Notes under the pieces: model-generated
What the model saw: the letters and a program-made list of their open reading frames with translations, nothing else
Databases searched by the model: none
What the model was told of the DNA's origin: nothing
Program-made: the position numbers and the translations under genes
DNA from: Streptosporangium lutulentum
GTDB lineage: Bacteria; Actinomycetota; Actinomycetes; Streptosporangiales; Streptosporangiaceae
Direction: 5' to 3'
DNA: 64,000 bases
NCBI RefSeq assembly: GCF_030811455.1
Contig: NZ_JAUSQU010000001.1
Span: 9,734,001-9,798,000 of the forward strand
Shown: in pieces, positions 49,932 to 58,139 of the stretch
How positions within the stretch are numbered: the first letter of the stretch is position 1
Layout of the letters: every line of letters starts with the position of its first letter

Positions 49932-50776
49932 ATGGATTGCACCTCCTTGAATGGTGTGAACCGAATGGTCTCTTCGACGTGCATGTGCGGCATGTGGATG
50001 GTCTCTTCGACGTGCATGCGGAGGATCGGCGGCGGTCGCTCGGTCAGCGGTACGTAGGGGAGGTCGGTGGTGGCCGCCCAGCGAGCGAGGATCGGGCCGA
50101 GCCTGCGCAGTGTGCGGTACGCCGTGATGCCGCCTCGTATCGTGGCCGGTCGGATCAGCGGGATGGCGGGGGTGTCGACGATGACGCGCAGGGCGGCGAA
50201 CGGCCGGTCGGCCGCCGCCTCGGCCAGCGGTCCGGTCTCCATGTCGACGGCCAGCGCTCCCTCGACGGCGAGCCGGCGCCGTTCGGCTCCCGTCACGATG
50301 TGACCGGAGGTGACCAGCGGCCCGCTGCGTGCGGCCAGGCCGGCCCGGGTCAGCTCCCCGATGAGGAGACGCGCCGAGGGGCAGGGCAGCACCCGGCCCT
50401 CGAAGCGCACCTCGCTCGCCACCAGCACGTCTCCCGGACGCAGGGCTCCGCCGAGGGCCCCGCCGAAGCCGACCACCGCCACCGCTCCCGTCGGCGGGAG
50501 CACGAACGCCGCGCTCGCGGCCCGGCCCGGCCCCATCCCGATCCGGATCACCGTCACGTCCCCGGCCGGGAGTCCGTTCCCCGGGTCGCGGGGGAAGCCG
50601 CCCCGTGAGGCGCGCGGAAGGCCGCCCCGCGAGGCCTCCGAGAGGTCGTTCCACGAGATGTGCGAGAGGTCGTCGCGTACGGCGCGCGGGAGTCGGTCCC
50701 GCGAGCCCCGCGAGAGGCCGCCCCGTACGGCTCGCGCCTCGATTCCCAGGGCGGTGCAGATCAGCAGGCCGCTCAC
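49928..50776 (-). CDS. hpnG: Adenosylhopane nucleosidase/phosphorylase HpnG
   Basis: A 282-aa protein of the nucleoside phosphorylase (PNP/MTAN) superfamily: IGMGPGRAAS (~77), VVGFGGALGGAL, and the purine-site VDMETGPLAEAA (~190). It removes adenine from adenosylhopane to give ribosylhopane. Two oddities lie inside: residues 16-63 are six 8-residue repeats on an ASRGGLPR theme inserted between the first strand and GDVTVIRIG, and the C-terminus carries two copies of an 11-residue unit (MHVEETI...). The core motifs remain intact. It overlaps shc and hpnH by 4 bp on either side. Confidence 0.88.
   Translation of the reverse strand: MSGLLICTALGIEARAVRGGLSRGSRDRLPRAVRDDLSHISWNDLSEASRGGLPRASRGGFPRDPGNGLPAGDVTVIRIGMGPGRAASAAFVLPPTGAVAVVGFGGALGGALRPGDVLVASEVRFEGRVLPCPSARLLIGELTRAGLAARSGPLVTSGHIVTGAERRRLAVEGALAVDMETGPLAEAAADRPFAALRVIVDTPAIPLIRPATIRGGITAYRTLRRLGPILARWAATTDLPYVPLTERPPPILRMHVEETIHMPHMHVEETIRFTPFKEVQSI
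49965..50018. repeat. 33-bp duplication at the hpnG 3' end
   Basis: ATGGTCTCTTCGACGTGCAT begins at 49965 and again at 49998. The 33-bp period keeps the frame and gives the two MHVEETI blocks near the HpnG C-terminus. Confidence 0.85.
50588..50731. repeat. 24-bp coding tandem repeat in hpnG, six units
   Basis: Translated, the units are AVRGGLSR, GSRDRLPR, AVRDDLSH, ISWNDLSE, ASRGGLPR and ASRGGFPR. They interrupt the canonical start of the protein (EARA... to GDVTVIRIG). The last two units are nearly identical, which suggests recent expansion at one end. Confidence 0.85.
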
Positions 50777-52638
50777 GTCGGCACCTCCCGGTCCTCGCCG
50801 CCCGAGCGCACGTAACGGCCCAGCGCGCTGATCGGGAAGACGAGCCGGTAGAGGTGGTAGTTGATGTAGAAGTCACCCGGGAAACCGGTCCCGGTGAAGT
50901 ACGGTTCGTCCCAGGTGCCGTCCGCCCGCTGGTGGGAGACCAGCCACTCCACGCCCCGGCGCACCGCCGGTGACCGCTCTCCCGCGGCGAGCAGCGCCAG
51001 GAGCGCCCACGCCGTCTGCGACGGCGTCGAGTGGCCGCGTCCGATCCAGGCGGGATCGCGGTACGAGCGCAGGTCCTCCCCCCAGCCGCCGTCGCCGTTC
51101 TGGTGCTCCTCCAGCCAGGTGACGGCCCGCCGCACGCACGAAGCGCCGGGCCGCACGCCCGCCGCGATGAGCGCGGGGAGCACGGCGCCGGTGCCGTACA
51201 CGTGATTGGCCCCCCACCGGCCGAACCACGATCCGTCCGCCTCCTGCGCCTTCAGCAGCCAGACGACGGCCCGCCGTACGACGGGGGAGTCCGGCCGCTC
51301 CTGCGCCAGCGCCTCGACGACGTGAGCGGTGACGTCGGCGGTCGGCGGGTCGATGACCGCGCCGAAGTCGCAGAACGGCAGCTTCTTGCACAGCTCACGG
51401 GTGTTGTCGGCGTCGAAGGCGCCGAAGCCGCCGTCGCGGGACGCCATGCCGGTGATCCAGCGCACCGCGCGGTCGACGGCAGGCCGGACGTCCGGGTGGT
51501 GGACCCGCCGGAGGGCGAGGATCGCCTCCGCCGTGTCGTCGATGTCCGGGTAGCCGTCGTTGTCGAACTCGAACGCCCAGCCGCCGGGCGGCAGTGAAGG
51601 CCGTCGTACGGACCAGTCACCCGGGCTCCGGATCTCCTCGGCGAGCAGCCAATCGGAGGCTTTGACGAGGGCGGGATGGTCACCGGGCAGGCCCGCGTCG
51701 AGGAGGCCGTTGACGGCGAGCACGGTGTCCCACACGGGGGACTGGCAGGCCTCCAGCCTGCGCCCCCTCTCGTCCCGGATGGTGAACCGGTCGAGCCCCC
51801 GGACGCCCTTCCTCATCACCGGGTGGTCGAGGTGGTAGCCCTGCAGGTGCAGGGCGATCAGCGAGTACACCCACGGCGGCTGGATGCCGCCCCAGGATCC
51901 GTCCGCCTCCTGCCGCGCCACGATCCACTCGGCGGCGCGTCTCAGCGCCGCCTCCCGCAGGCCGGGGACGGGACGCCGCTCGTAGCGGTGCAGGACGCGG
52001 TCGAGAGCGGTGAACACCCCGCGCGGACGTGGCCGGGCGGGACGCCCGGTGCGCAGCTCGGCCAGGTCGAAGGGGAGCGGCCGGACCGGGCGGTGCGCGC
52101 TCACGACGGTGAGCGGCACGATCGTCTGCCGGGCCCAGCAGGCCCAGTCGTAGACGTTGAGCGGGAACCACGGCGGCAGGAACACCATCTCGGGGGGGAG
52201 GACCGGGAGATCCTCCCACCGCCACTGCCCGAACATCGCCAGCCAGATCCGGGTGAACACCCTGCTGGCCTCGATCCCCCCGGATTCCCGGACGAACCGG
52301 GCCGCGCTTCGCATGTGCGGCGCGTCGACCGGGTCACCGGCGAGCCGCAGCGCCGCGTACGCCTCGATCGTGGTGGACAGGTTGCCCGGCCCGCCGTGGA
52401 AGTTGGCCCAGGTGCCGTCGTCGCGCTGTTCGGAGCGGATCCAGCGGGCCGCCTCCGCGGTGTCCTCCTCGGTGCGGATGCCGAGGAACTCCCGCAGCAG
52501 CAGGTCCTCCGCGTCCATGGTCACGTTCGTCTGCAACTCGGCCTTCCACCACCCCTGGGGATCCTGGAGGCCGAGCAGGTGGTCGCACGCCGCGTCAAGG
52601 GCGAGCGCGGCGGCGGTGGGCGCGGCGACGGTGGTCAT
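50773..52638 (-). CDS. shc: Squalene-hopene cyclase
   Basis: A 621-aa terpene cyclase, normal size. The catalytic DxDDTA motif is present as DIDDTAEA (~365), and QW repeats recur (e.g. QEADGSWGG, QEADGSWFG, QNGDGGWGE, QRADGTWDE). PYFTGTGFPGDFYINYHLYR near the C-terminus is the membrane-facing signature. It cyclises squalene to hopene/hopanol at the membrane surface. It lies in the operon after the prenyl synthase (60-bp gap) and overlaps hpnG by 4 bp. Confidence 0.95.
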   Translation of the reverse strand: MTTVAAPTAAALALDAACDHLLGLQDPQGWWKAELQTNVTMDAEDLLLREFLGIRTEEDTAEAARWIRSEQRDDGTWANFHGGPGNLSTTIEAYAALRLAGDPVDAPHMRSAARFVRESGGIEASRVFTRIWLAMFGQWRWEDLPVLPPEMVFLPPWFPLNVYDWACWARQTIVPLTVVSAHRPVRPLPFDLAELRTGRPARPRPRGVFTALDRVLHRYERRPVPGLREAALRRAAEWIVARQEADGSWGGIQPPWVYSLIALHLQGYHLDHPVMRKGVRGLDRFTIRDERGRRLEACQSPVWDTVLAVNGLLDAGLPGDHPALVKASDWLLAEEIRSPGDWSVRRPSLPPGGWAFEFDNDGYPDIDDTAEAILALRRVHHPDVRPAVDRAVRWITGMASRDGGFGAFDADNTRELCKKLPFCDFGAVIDPPTADVTAHVVEALAQERPDSPVVRRAVVWLLKAQEADGSWFGRWGANHVYGTGAVLPALIAAGVRPGASCVRRAVTWLEEHQNGDGGWGEDLRSYRDPAWIGRGHSTPSQTAWALLALLAAGERSPAVRRGVEWLVSHQRADGTWDEPYFTGTGFPGDFYINYHLYRLVFPISALGRYVRSGGEDREVPT

Positions 52639-52698
52639 GCCGGCGACCTCGGGAGACGAGGAGGGCGGGTGAGGCCGAGGAGTTCGATCGTGGTCATG

Positions 52699-53712
52699 TC
52701 AGCAGCCCCTGGAAGCGAGGAAATGGGCGATGTCCAGGAATTCCGCACGGACGTCCGGGGGCATGTCGGCGGCGTCGAGATGGCGTTCGGCGGCGTCGAG
52801 CCGGTGCTTGGCCTCCGTCTCGGCCCAGGATCGCCCGCCCGCCTCCTCGACGAGCCGGGCGGCCTCCCACAGGTCGGCCTCGGAAAGCGGCTCCGAACCG
52901 TCCATGAGAAGGGCCAGACGGTCGCCGGCCGCCGTGCCGCCGGTGAGCGCGGCGACGACCGGCAGCGACTTCTTGCGGGAACGCAGATCCGACAGCACCG
53001 GCTTTCCCGTCATCGCGGGGCTTCCCCAGATGCCCAGCAGGTCGTCGGTGAGCTGGAAGGCCAGGCCGGCCTCGGCGCCGAACGCCGCCAGGGCCGCGAT
53101 CAGCGGCGCCGGGCCGTCCACCGCCGTCGCGCCGATCGAGCACGCGCAGGCCAGCAGGGAGCCGGTCTTCCGCGTGGCCATCTGGCGGCACTCGTCCAGG
53201 CTCACGTCGGAGCGCTGCTCGAATTCCAGGTCGAGCGCCTGCCCGGCGACCAGTTCCCGGGTGGCGACGGCCAGGGTGCGCGCGGCCCGTACGTGACCGG
53301 GGGTGTCGCCGTCCAGCAGCAACTCCCCCGCGAGCGAGAGCAGGACGTCGCCGGCGAGGATGGCCGCAGAGCAGCCGAAGACGGTCCACGCGGCCGGCCG
53401 GTGCCGCCGCATCCGGTCGGCGTCCATGATGTCGTCGTGGAGCAGCGAGAACGCGTGCACGAGTTCCACCGCCGCGGCGGCGGGCAGGTATCGCTCCGGG
53501 CTTCCCCCCGCGGCTCGCGCCGACAGGATGGTCAGCGCGGGACGGAGCGCCTTGCCTCCCGAGGAGACCGGCCCGCCCGCCGGATCGGACCAGCCGAGGT
53601 GATAGCCCGCGACGCGCGCGGTCAAAGGGTCGAGCCGGGCCACGGCGTCCCGTAACACGGGCTCCACGAGCCCGCGCGCGGCCATGACCGACGGCGGGGT
53701 GACCGCGATCAC
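52699..53712 (-). CDS. Polyprenyl (farnesyl-type) diphosphate synthase
   Basis: A 337-aa trans-prenyltransferase from GTG 53712, in a GTGA overlap with hpnE. The first aspartate-rich motif is LLHDDIMDAD (~91), the second LTDDLLGIWG (~232), and GGKALRP binds diphosphate. Its place in the hopanoid operon, as in Streptomyces, suggests it makes farnesyl diphosphate for squalene. Chain length cannot be fixed by eye, so geranylgeranyl synthase remains possible. Confidence 0.9.
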   Translation of the reverse strand: MIAVTPPSVMAARGLVEPVLRDAVARLDPLTARVAGYHLGWSDPAGGPVSSGGKALRPALTILSARAAGGSPERYLPAAAAVELVHAFSLLHDDIMDADRMRRHRPAAWTVFGCSAAILAGDVLLSLAGELLLDGDTPGHVRAARTLAVATRELVAGQALDLEFEQRSDVSLDECRQMATRKTGSLLACACSIGATAVDGPAPLIAALAAFGAEAGLAFQLTDDLLGIWGSPAMTGKPVLSDLRSRKKSLPVVAALTGGTAAGDRLALLMDGSEPLSEADLWEAARLVEEAGGRSWAETEAKHRLDAAERHLDAADMPPDVRAEFLDIAHFLASRGC

Positions 53713-55037
53713 CGGGCGTCCTCGTTCTTCAGATGCTGCCTGGCCAAACAAGCCGCGTTGAGCCCGCTGCGCACGGCCGCCTCCATCGTGTCGGGCCAGC
53801 CCGTGTCGGTCCACGCGCCGGCGAGAAAAAGTCCGGGCCACCGGGTGGCGGCCCCGGGACGGAGCGCGCCGCTGCCGGGGCCCTGGCGAAAGGTGGCGCG
53901 ACGCTCCCTCGTGACGAAGAAGTCAACGATTCGAGCCTTGCGCGCCGCAGGGAAGAGCCGTTCGAGGGCGGGCACGAACACGCCCCGCACCTGTGCGGTG
54001 GGGGTGTCGATCCAGCGGTCCGCCGCCGAGACCGAGATCGCGAGATACTGCCCGTCCTGCAGCCCCGAGACGCGTGTCTTGTCGAACACCCACTGCACGG
54101 GAGAGTCCACGACCGCGGCGAACGGCACCGAGGTGACCCGCCGGTCGTAGACGACGTGCACGTTGACGATCGGGCTCGCGTCGAGGCCGCTCCAGAGGCT
54201 CCTGCCGGGTACGGCCTCACCGGGCACCAGGGTCGCGGCCTGCTCGTGCGGTGTGGCGACGATGACCGCCGACGCCTCGATCCGGGTGCCGTCCACCACG
54301 ACCACCGGGCCCGGCTCGATGGCGGTGACCTTCGCCGACAGTCGTACGGCACCGCCGCGGCGCGCGATGGCGGCCTGAGCCGCGCTGCCGTGCAGCTCAC
54401 CGAGAGGCACGGAGGGAACGCCGATGTCGGCGGCGTCCGCCCGGCCGAGCAGCGCGGTCTTGAAGACCATCGCCGCCGGACCCAGGGCCGCGCCCTCGAC
54501 GCCGACGTTCAGGGCCGCCATCGCGAACAGCTCCCAGAGCGCGCGTCGCGCGGCGTCGCGCTGCCCGTGGGCGGCCAGCCAGCTTCCGAGATCGATCTCG
54601 TCCAGTGCCGGGTCGGCCGGGTCGAGCCGGCGCAGGGCGAGCGAGACCCGCATCGCGCGCAGCCGGTCGGCCGGCCGCAGGAGCGGATACCTCGCCAGTG
54701 CCGGCAGCAGGTGGAACGGCCCCGGCAGCACCCCGCGCCGCAGCCGCTCGCACCGTCCCGCCGAGGTGAGCACCCGCACGTCGAACCGGTCCTGAACGTG
54801 TACGCGCCCGGTGCCGCCGATCCGGTCGAGCAGGCCGCGGTAGGCCGTGCAGCAGCGGAGGAAGACGTGCTGGCCGTTGTCGACCGTCAGCCCGTTCCGC
54901 ACGAAGGAATGGGTCGCGCCGCCCAGCCTGGGCCGCGCCTCGTACAGCGTGGTGGGGAAGCCCGCCTCCCCGAGCGCGACGGCGGCGGCGATGCCCGCCA
55001 GCCCGCCGCCGACGATCGCGACCGGGGCGTTCCTCAT
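53709..55037 (-). CDS. hpnE: Hydroxysqualene dehydroxylase HpnE
   Basis: A 442-aa FAD-dependent amine-oxidase-like protein. It has the N-terminal dinucleotide site VAIVGGGLAGIAAAVAL, then YEARPRLGGATHS and DNGQHVFLRCC, and the C-terminal FAD motif LFLAGAWTDTGWPDTMEAA. It reduces hydroxysqualene to squalene, the third step after HpnD and HpnC. The start at ATG 55037 overlaps the hpnD stop by 4 bp and the stop overlaps the prenyl synthase start by 4 bp. Confidence 0.92.
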   Translation of the reverse strand: MRNAPVAIVGGGLAGIAAAVALGEAGFPTTLYEARPRLGGATHSFVRNGLTVDNGQHVFLRCCTAYRGLLDRIGGTGRVHVQDRFDVRVLTSAGRCERLRRGVLPGPFHLLPALARYPLLRPADRLRAMRVSLALRRLDPADPALDEIDLGSWLAAHGQRDAARRALWELFAMAALNVGVEGAALGPAAMVFKTALLGRADAADIGVPSVPLGELHGSAAQAAIARRGGAVRLSAKVTAIEPGPVVVVDGTRIEASAVIVATPHEQAATLVPGEAVPGRSLWSGLDASPIVNVHVVYDRRVTSVPFAAVVDSPVQWVFDKTRVSGLQDGQYLAISVSAADRWIDTPTAQVRGVFVPALERLFPAARKARIVDFFVTRERRATFRQGPGSGALRPGAATRWPGLFLAGAWTDTGWPDTMEAAVRSGLNAACLARQHLKNEDAR

Positions 55038-56089
55038 CGGCCCGCCCCCGCGAGGGCGCGCACCGCCACCATCGCCTTCTTCCACGGGGGCAGCGACAGC
55101 CGTGTGGCCAGCGCCTCGGCGGGATCCGCCACGATGCGGTCGAGCAGGCACCGGTAGATGCCGGCCATCGCCGCCGTGCACGCCGCGCTGCGTCCGTCGA
55201 GGGCGGGCAGCAGGCGCATGCCGTCGCCGAACCACTCGTGCGCCCGTTCGGCCTCGAACCGCATCAGCGCGGCGAGCCGGTCCGGTGGGTCGGTGAACCC
55301 GCCGGAGGCGTCGACGTCCAGGGTGCATCCGAATCGTTCGAGGTCCTCGGCCGGGAGGTAGATCCGCCCGGCCAGCCGGTCCTCGCGTACGTCCCGGAGG
55401 ATGTTCGTGATCTGCAGGGCCACCCCGAGGGAGTCCGCCAGGGGGATCGCCTCGTCGGGGTCCTCGGTGCCGAAGACTCCGAGTGACAGCCGGCCGATCG
55501 ATCCGGCGACGCACCGGCAGTACGACAGCAGCTCGTCGAATCGTTCGTAGGTCACCCCGCGCACGTCCTCGACGCAACCGTCGATCAGTTCCTCGAACGC
55601 GGAGAGCGGGAGAGGGTAGCGGCAGGCGGCGTCGTACAGCGCGACCAGCACCGGGTCCCCGGGGTCGGGGGGCGCCATGCCGGGCGTGAACGGTGTCGGG
55701 GCCTCGGAACCCGGTGCCGTGTCGAGGACGAACGGCACCAGGTCATCGGAGTCGTACGGCGCCGCGCCGAGCGTGGACGGCACCGGCTCCTCGGAGTCGG
55801 GTCGCGCCGCGCCGAGCGTGGACGGCACCAGTTCTTCGGAGTCGGGTCGCCCCGTGCCGAGGGCGGACGGCGCCGCGCCGAACGCGACCCGCGTGGCGGA
55901 CAGGCGGGTCAGGCGTCGCTCGGCCGGTTCGTCCCCGTCGGCGATGTCGTCGATCCGCCGTGCGAGCGCGTAGACGGCGCTGAGCGCGCGGCGCTTGGGG
56001 GGCGGCAGCAGCCGGAGGCCGTAGGAGAAGTTCCGGGCCTTCTTGCGGACGACCTGCTCGCAGTGCTGGTACGCGTCAGAGATGTCCAC
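55034..56089 (-). CDS. hpnD: Presqualene diphosphate synthase HpnD, with inserted repeats
   Basis: A 351-aa squalene/phytoene-synthase-fold enzyme. Diagnostic motifs are FSYGLRLLPPPKRRAL, the first Asp-rich RRIDDIADGDE (~45) and the second DVREDRLAGRIYLP. It condenses two farnesyl diphosphates to presqualene diphosphate. Residues ~77-135 are an insertion of about four 15-residue repeats (LGAARPDSEEPVPST type), rich in Asp, Glu, Pro and Ser, in place of a loop between helices. HpnD is usually 280 residues or so without this. The active-site motifs are intact, so a surface loop seems likely. Confidence 0.9.
   Translation of the reverse strand: MDISDAYQHCEQVVRKKARNFSYGLRLLPPPKRRALSAVYALARRIDDIADGDEPAERRLTRLSATRVAFGAAPSALGTGRPDSEELVPSTLGAARPDSEEPVPSTLGAAPYDSDDLVPFVLDTAPGSEAPTPFTPGMAPPDPGDPVLVALYDAACRYPLPLSAFEELIDGCVEDVRGVTYERFDELLSYCRCVAGSIGRLSLGVFGTEDPDEAIPLADSLGVALQITNILRDVREDRLAGRIYLPAEDLERFGCTLDVDASGGFTDPPDRLAALMRFEAERAHEWFGDGMRLLPALDGRSAACTAAMAGIYRCLLDRIVADPAEALATRLSLPPWKKAMVAVRALAGAGR
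55685..55861. repeat. 45-bp coding tandem repeat in hpnD, about four units
   Basis: Units translate as LGTGRPDSEELVPST, LGAARPDSEEPVPST, LGAAPYDSDDLVPFV and a 14-residue LDTAPGSEAPTPFT. The first two are closest and the others decay to one side. Period and reading frame are preserved except in the last. Confidence 0.85.
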
Positions 56090-57044
56090 GGCCGCACCCC
56101 CCTCTCCTGAGGATTCGCAGCCACTCGGTCAGCAACCGCGTGCGGCGCGGGCGCACGGTCTGCCCGAGAACGTCGTAACCGGCCCGCGCCAGCGCCGCGG
56201 CGGTGGCCAGGCCGCCCGCCACGTAGCCGGCGACGGCGACGCGGGCGAAGCCCGTCATCGAGGAGATGAGCGGGTCCCCCTCGTTGAGCAGCCGTCCGGC
56301 CCGTTCGGTCTGGAGCGCGACGACGCCGCGCAGCCGGGTGGGGGTGGTCGTCCCGGCGAGGTCGCTCTCGACGCAGCCGAACCGGCGCAGATCCTCGCCC
56401 GGCAGGTAGACGCGGCCCCGCGCGTGGTCCTCGCCGACGTCCTGGCAGTGCTCGATGATCTGCAGCGCCGTGCACACGCGATCGGACAGTGCGAGCCGGG
56501 AGGGATCGGCCATGCCGAACACGTGCAGCACGATGTGCCCGACGGGGTTCGCCGACAGCTCGCAGTAGGTGAGCAGGTCGTCGAAGGTGTCGTACCGGCT
56601 GACGAGCTGGTCGCGCCGGTTGGCCTCGACCAGGCGGCGAAACGGCTGGGCCGGGATGGAGCAGGTCTCGACGGTCGGCGCGAGAGTGCCGACGGCCGGC
56701 AGGAGGGGAGCCCGCCCGGCGTACAGGCGGTCGAGGTCGGCGTCGACGTCGTCGAGCAGGCGGAGCGGATCCTCGGTCTGCGGTTCGTCCCCGAGGTCGT
56801 CGACGAACCGCGCGAAGCCGTACACCGCGAGGAGATGGCGGCGGTGGCCGCGCGGCAGCAGTCGCGAGGCGACCGGGAAGTTCTCCCGGCGTGCCCGGCG
56901 CTCGACGTCCGGAAGGTTCTCACGGCGTGCTTCACGCGCGGCGTCCGGAAGGTTCTCACGGCGTGCTTCGCCCGCGGCGTTCGGGAAGTTCTCCCGGTGT
57001 GCCTGACGCACGACGTCTCGTGCGTCGTCTCCCCCCGAATACAT
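56076..57044 (-). CDS. hpnC: Hydroxysqualene synthase HpnC, with N-terminal repeats
   Basis: A 322-aa enzyme starting the operon at ATG 57044. The fold signature is ENFPVASRLLPRGHRRHL, YGFARFVDDLGDE (~75-90) and CQDVGEDHARGRVYLP (~205). It converts presqualene diphosphate to hydroxysqualene. The canonical opening RRENFPVAS is preceded by three more 12-residue copies of itself (residues 11-58: ...HRENFPN, ARRENLPD, ARRENLPD, ARRENFPV), so the normal start has been multiplied. It overlaps hpnD by 14 bp. Confidence 0.9.
   Translation of the reverse strand: MYSGGDDARDVVRQAHRENFPNAAGEARRENLPDAAREARRENLPDVERRARRENFPVASRLLPRGHRRHLLAVYGFARFVDDLGDEPQTEDPLRLLDDVDADLDRLYAGRAPLLPAVGTLAPTVETCSIPAQPFRRLVEANRRDQLVSRYDTFDDLLTYCELSANPVGHIVLHVFGMADPSRLALSDRVCTALQIIEHCQDVGEDHARGRVYLPGEDLRRFGCVESDLAGTTTPTRLRGVVALQTERAGRLLNEGDPLISSMTGFARVAVAGYVAGGLATAAALARAGYDVLGQTVRPRRTRLLTEWLRILRRGGCGRGHL
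56871..57014. repeat. 36-bp coding tandem repeat at the hpnC 5' end, four units
   Basis: GGAAGGTTCTCACGGCGTGC recurs on the plus strand with 36-bp period. The units encode 12 residues ending in RRENLPD-like sequence. The middle copies are nearly identical and the outer ones diverged. Confidence 0.88.
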
Positions 57045-57250
57045 GAATTTGAGCTTGTCCGTTGTAAGTCGCTATAAACGCGGGGGTGTAGTTCGTTGGT
57101 GTTTATCGGGCGTGAGCTGGGCAAATATTTGATATCTGGCCGCAGTCTCGTTTTCGGTAAATTGATATTTTTTTTCAGGGGGACGACATAAACCGGCTCG
57201 AAATAAAATTCACCGCAAAATGCGGCGCGGCTTTCTTCATCGGCGTGCCT
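57045..57250. other. A+T-rich control region of the hopanoid operon
   Basis: This 206-bp stretch is clearly A+T-rich (for example GATATTTTTTTTCAG near 57163). It should hold the minus-strand hopanoid promoter. CCGCA-AAA-TGCGG (57211-57223) is a small hairpin just past the stop of the deacetylase gene and may end that transcript. No gene seen. Confidence 0.5.
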
Positions 57251-58003
57251 TCAAACGGCGGTGGTCTCGCAAACCTCGCGGAGGGCCGGACGGCCGGAAA
57301 GGACGCCGTGATCCCGCAGAGGCCCGACCCGCAGGCCCGCGGCGCGGCAGCGGTCCACCAGTTCGGGCAGGGCGCCGAGCCCCGCCCGCCAGGAACCCGG
57401 GGCCGAGGTGCAGTCGGAGTCGTGCAGCAGGAGGGTCGCCCCACCGCGCAGGCCGGGAGCCATGGCGGCCAGTACGGTGGCCGGGCTCGCCGTCCGGGTC
57501 CAGTCCTTGCCCCACGCGGTCCACAGCACGGGCCGCAACCCCAGCCCGCGGGCGGCTACCAGGCCCTCGGCGCTGAGCACGCCGTAGGGCGGCCGGTACC
57601 AGGCGGGGCAGACGCCGGTGACGGCGGTGACCAGCGCGGCGGCCCTGCTCAGCTCGGAGGCCGTCCGTCCCGGGCGGGTGAGGAGGGCGTTGTCGTGCCG
57701 CCAGCCGTGCACCGCGATCTCATGGCCCCGTTCGACGATGTCGAGGCCGAGTTCGGGATGGCGTTCGAGCATCCGGCCGAGGACGAAGAACGTGCCCCGG
57801 CATCCGAGTCGCTCCAGCTCGTCGAGGAACCGGGGAGTGGATCGCGGGTCGGGCCCGTCGTCGAAGGTCAGCGCGACGTGGCCGGCGGCCCCCCTCCCGG
57901 CGAGACCGGGCAGCAGGCGGCGTACGGCCGGCAGCCAGGTCGCGGCGGGGCCGACGTGGAGCGCGGCCAGCCCGGCGAGTGTCAACGCGGCGCGGTTCAT
58001 CAC
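57251..58003 (-). CDS. Polysaccharide deacetylase (NodB family)
   Basis: A 250-aa protein (GTG 58003 or ATG 58000). The NodB catalytic motifs are VALTFDDGPDPRST (~44) with the base Asp and metal Asp, and HGWRHDNALL with the metal histidines. AWYRPPYG and LLHDSD complete the set. The hydrophobic N-terminus (ALTLAGLAALHVG) looks like a signal anchor. It would remove acetyl groups from a cell-wall or surface glycan. It converges on the hopanoid operon control region and is divergent from the glycosyltransferase gene, both of which suggest envelope biology. Confidence 0.88.
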   Translation of the reverse strand: MMNRAALTLAGLAALHVGPAATWLPAVRRLLPGLAGRGAAGHVALTFDDGPDPRSTPRFLDELERLGCRGTFFVLGRMLERHPELGLDIVERGHEIAVHGWRHDNALLTRPGRTASELSRAAALVTAVTGVCPAWYRPPYGVLSAEGLVAARGLGLRPVLWTAWGKDWTRTASPATVLAAMAPGLRGGATLLLHDSDCTSAPGSWRAGLGALPELVDRCRAAGLRVGPLRDHGVLSGRPALREVCETTAV

Positions 58004-58139
58004 CTCAAGTCTGCGCGCGGCGGGACACGACGCGCCGACGCGCCACGCCTCGTTGATTCAAAACTGCATGTGAAAGGCCATGATGTGCCGCCGCGCCGTG
58101 CTTCGCCGTTCGATGCCCGCGTGCGAAAGGGGTCCTGAT

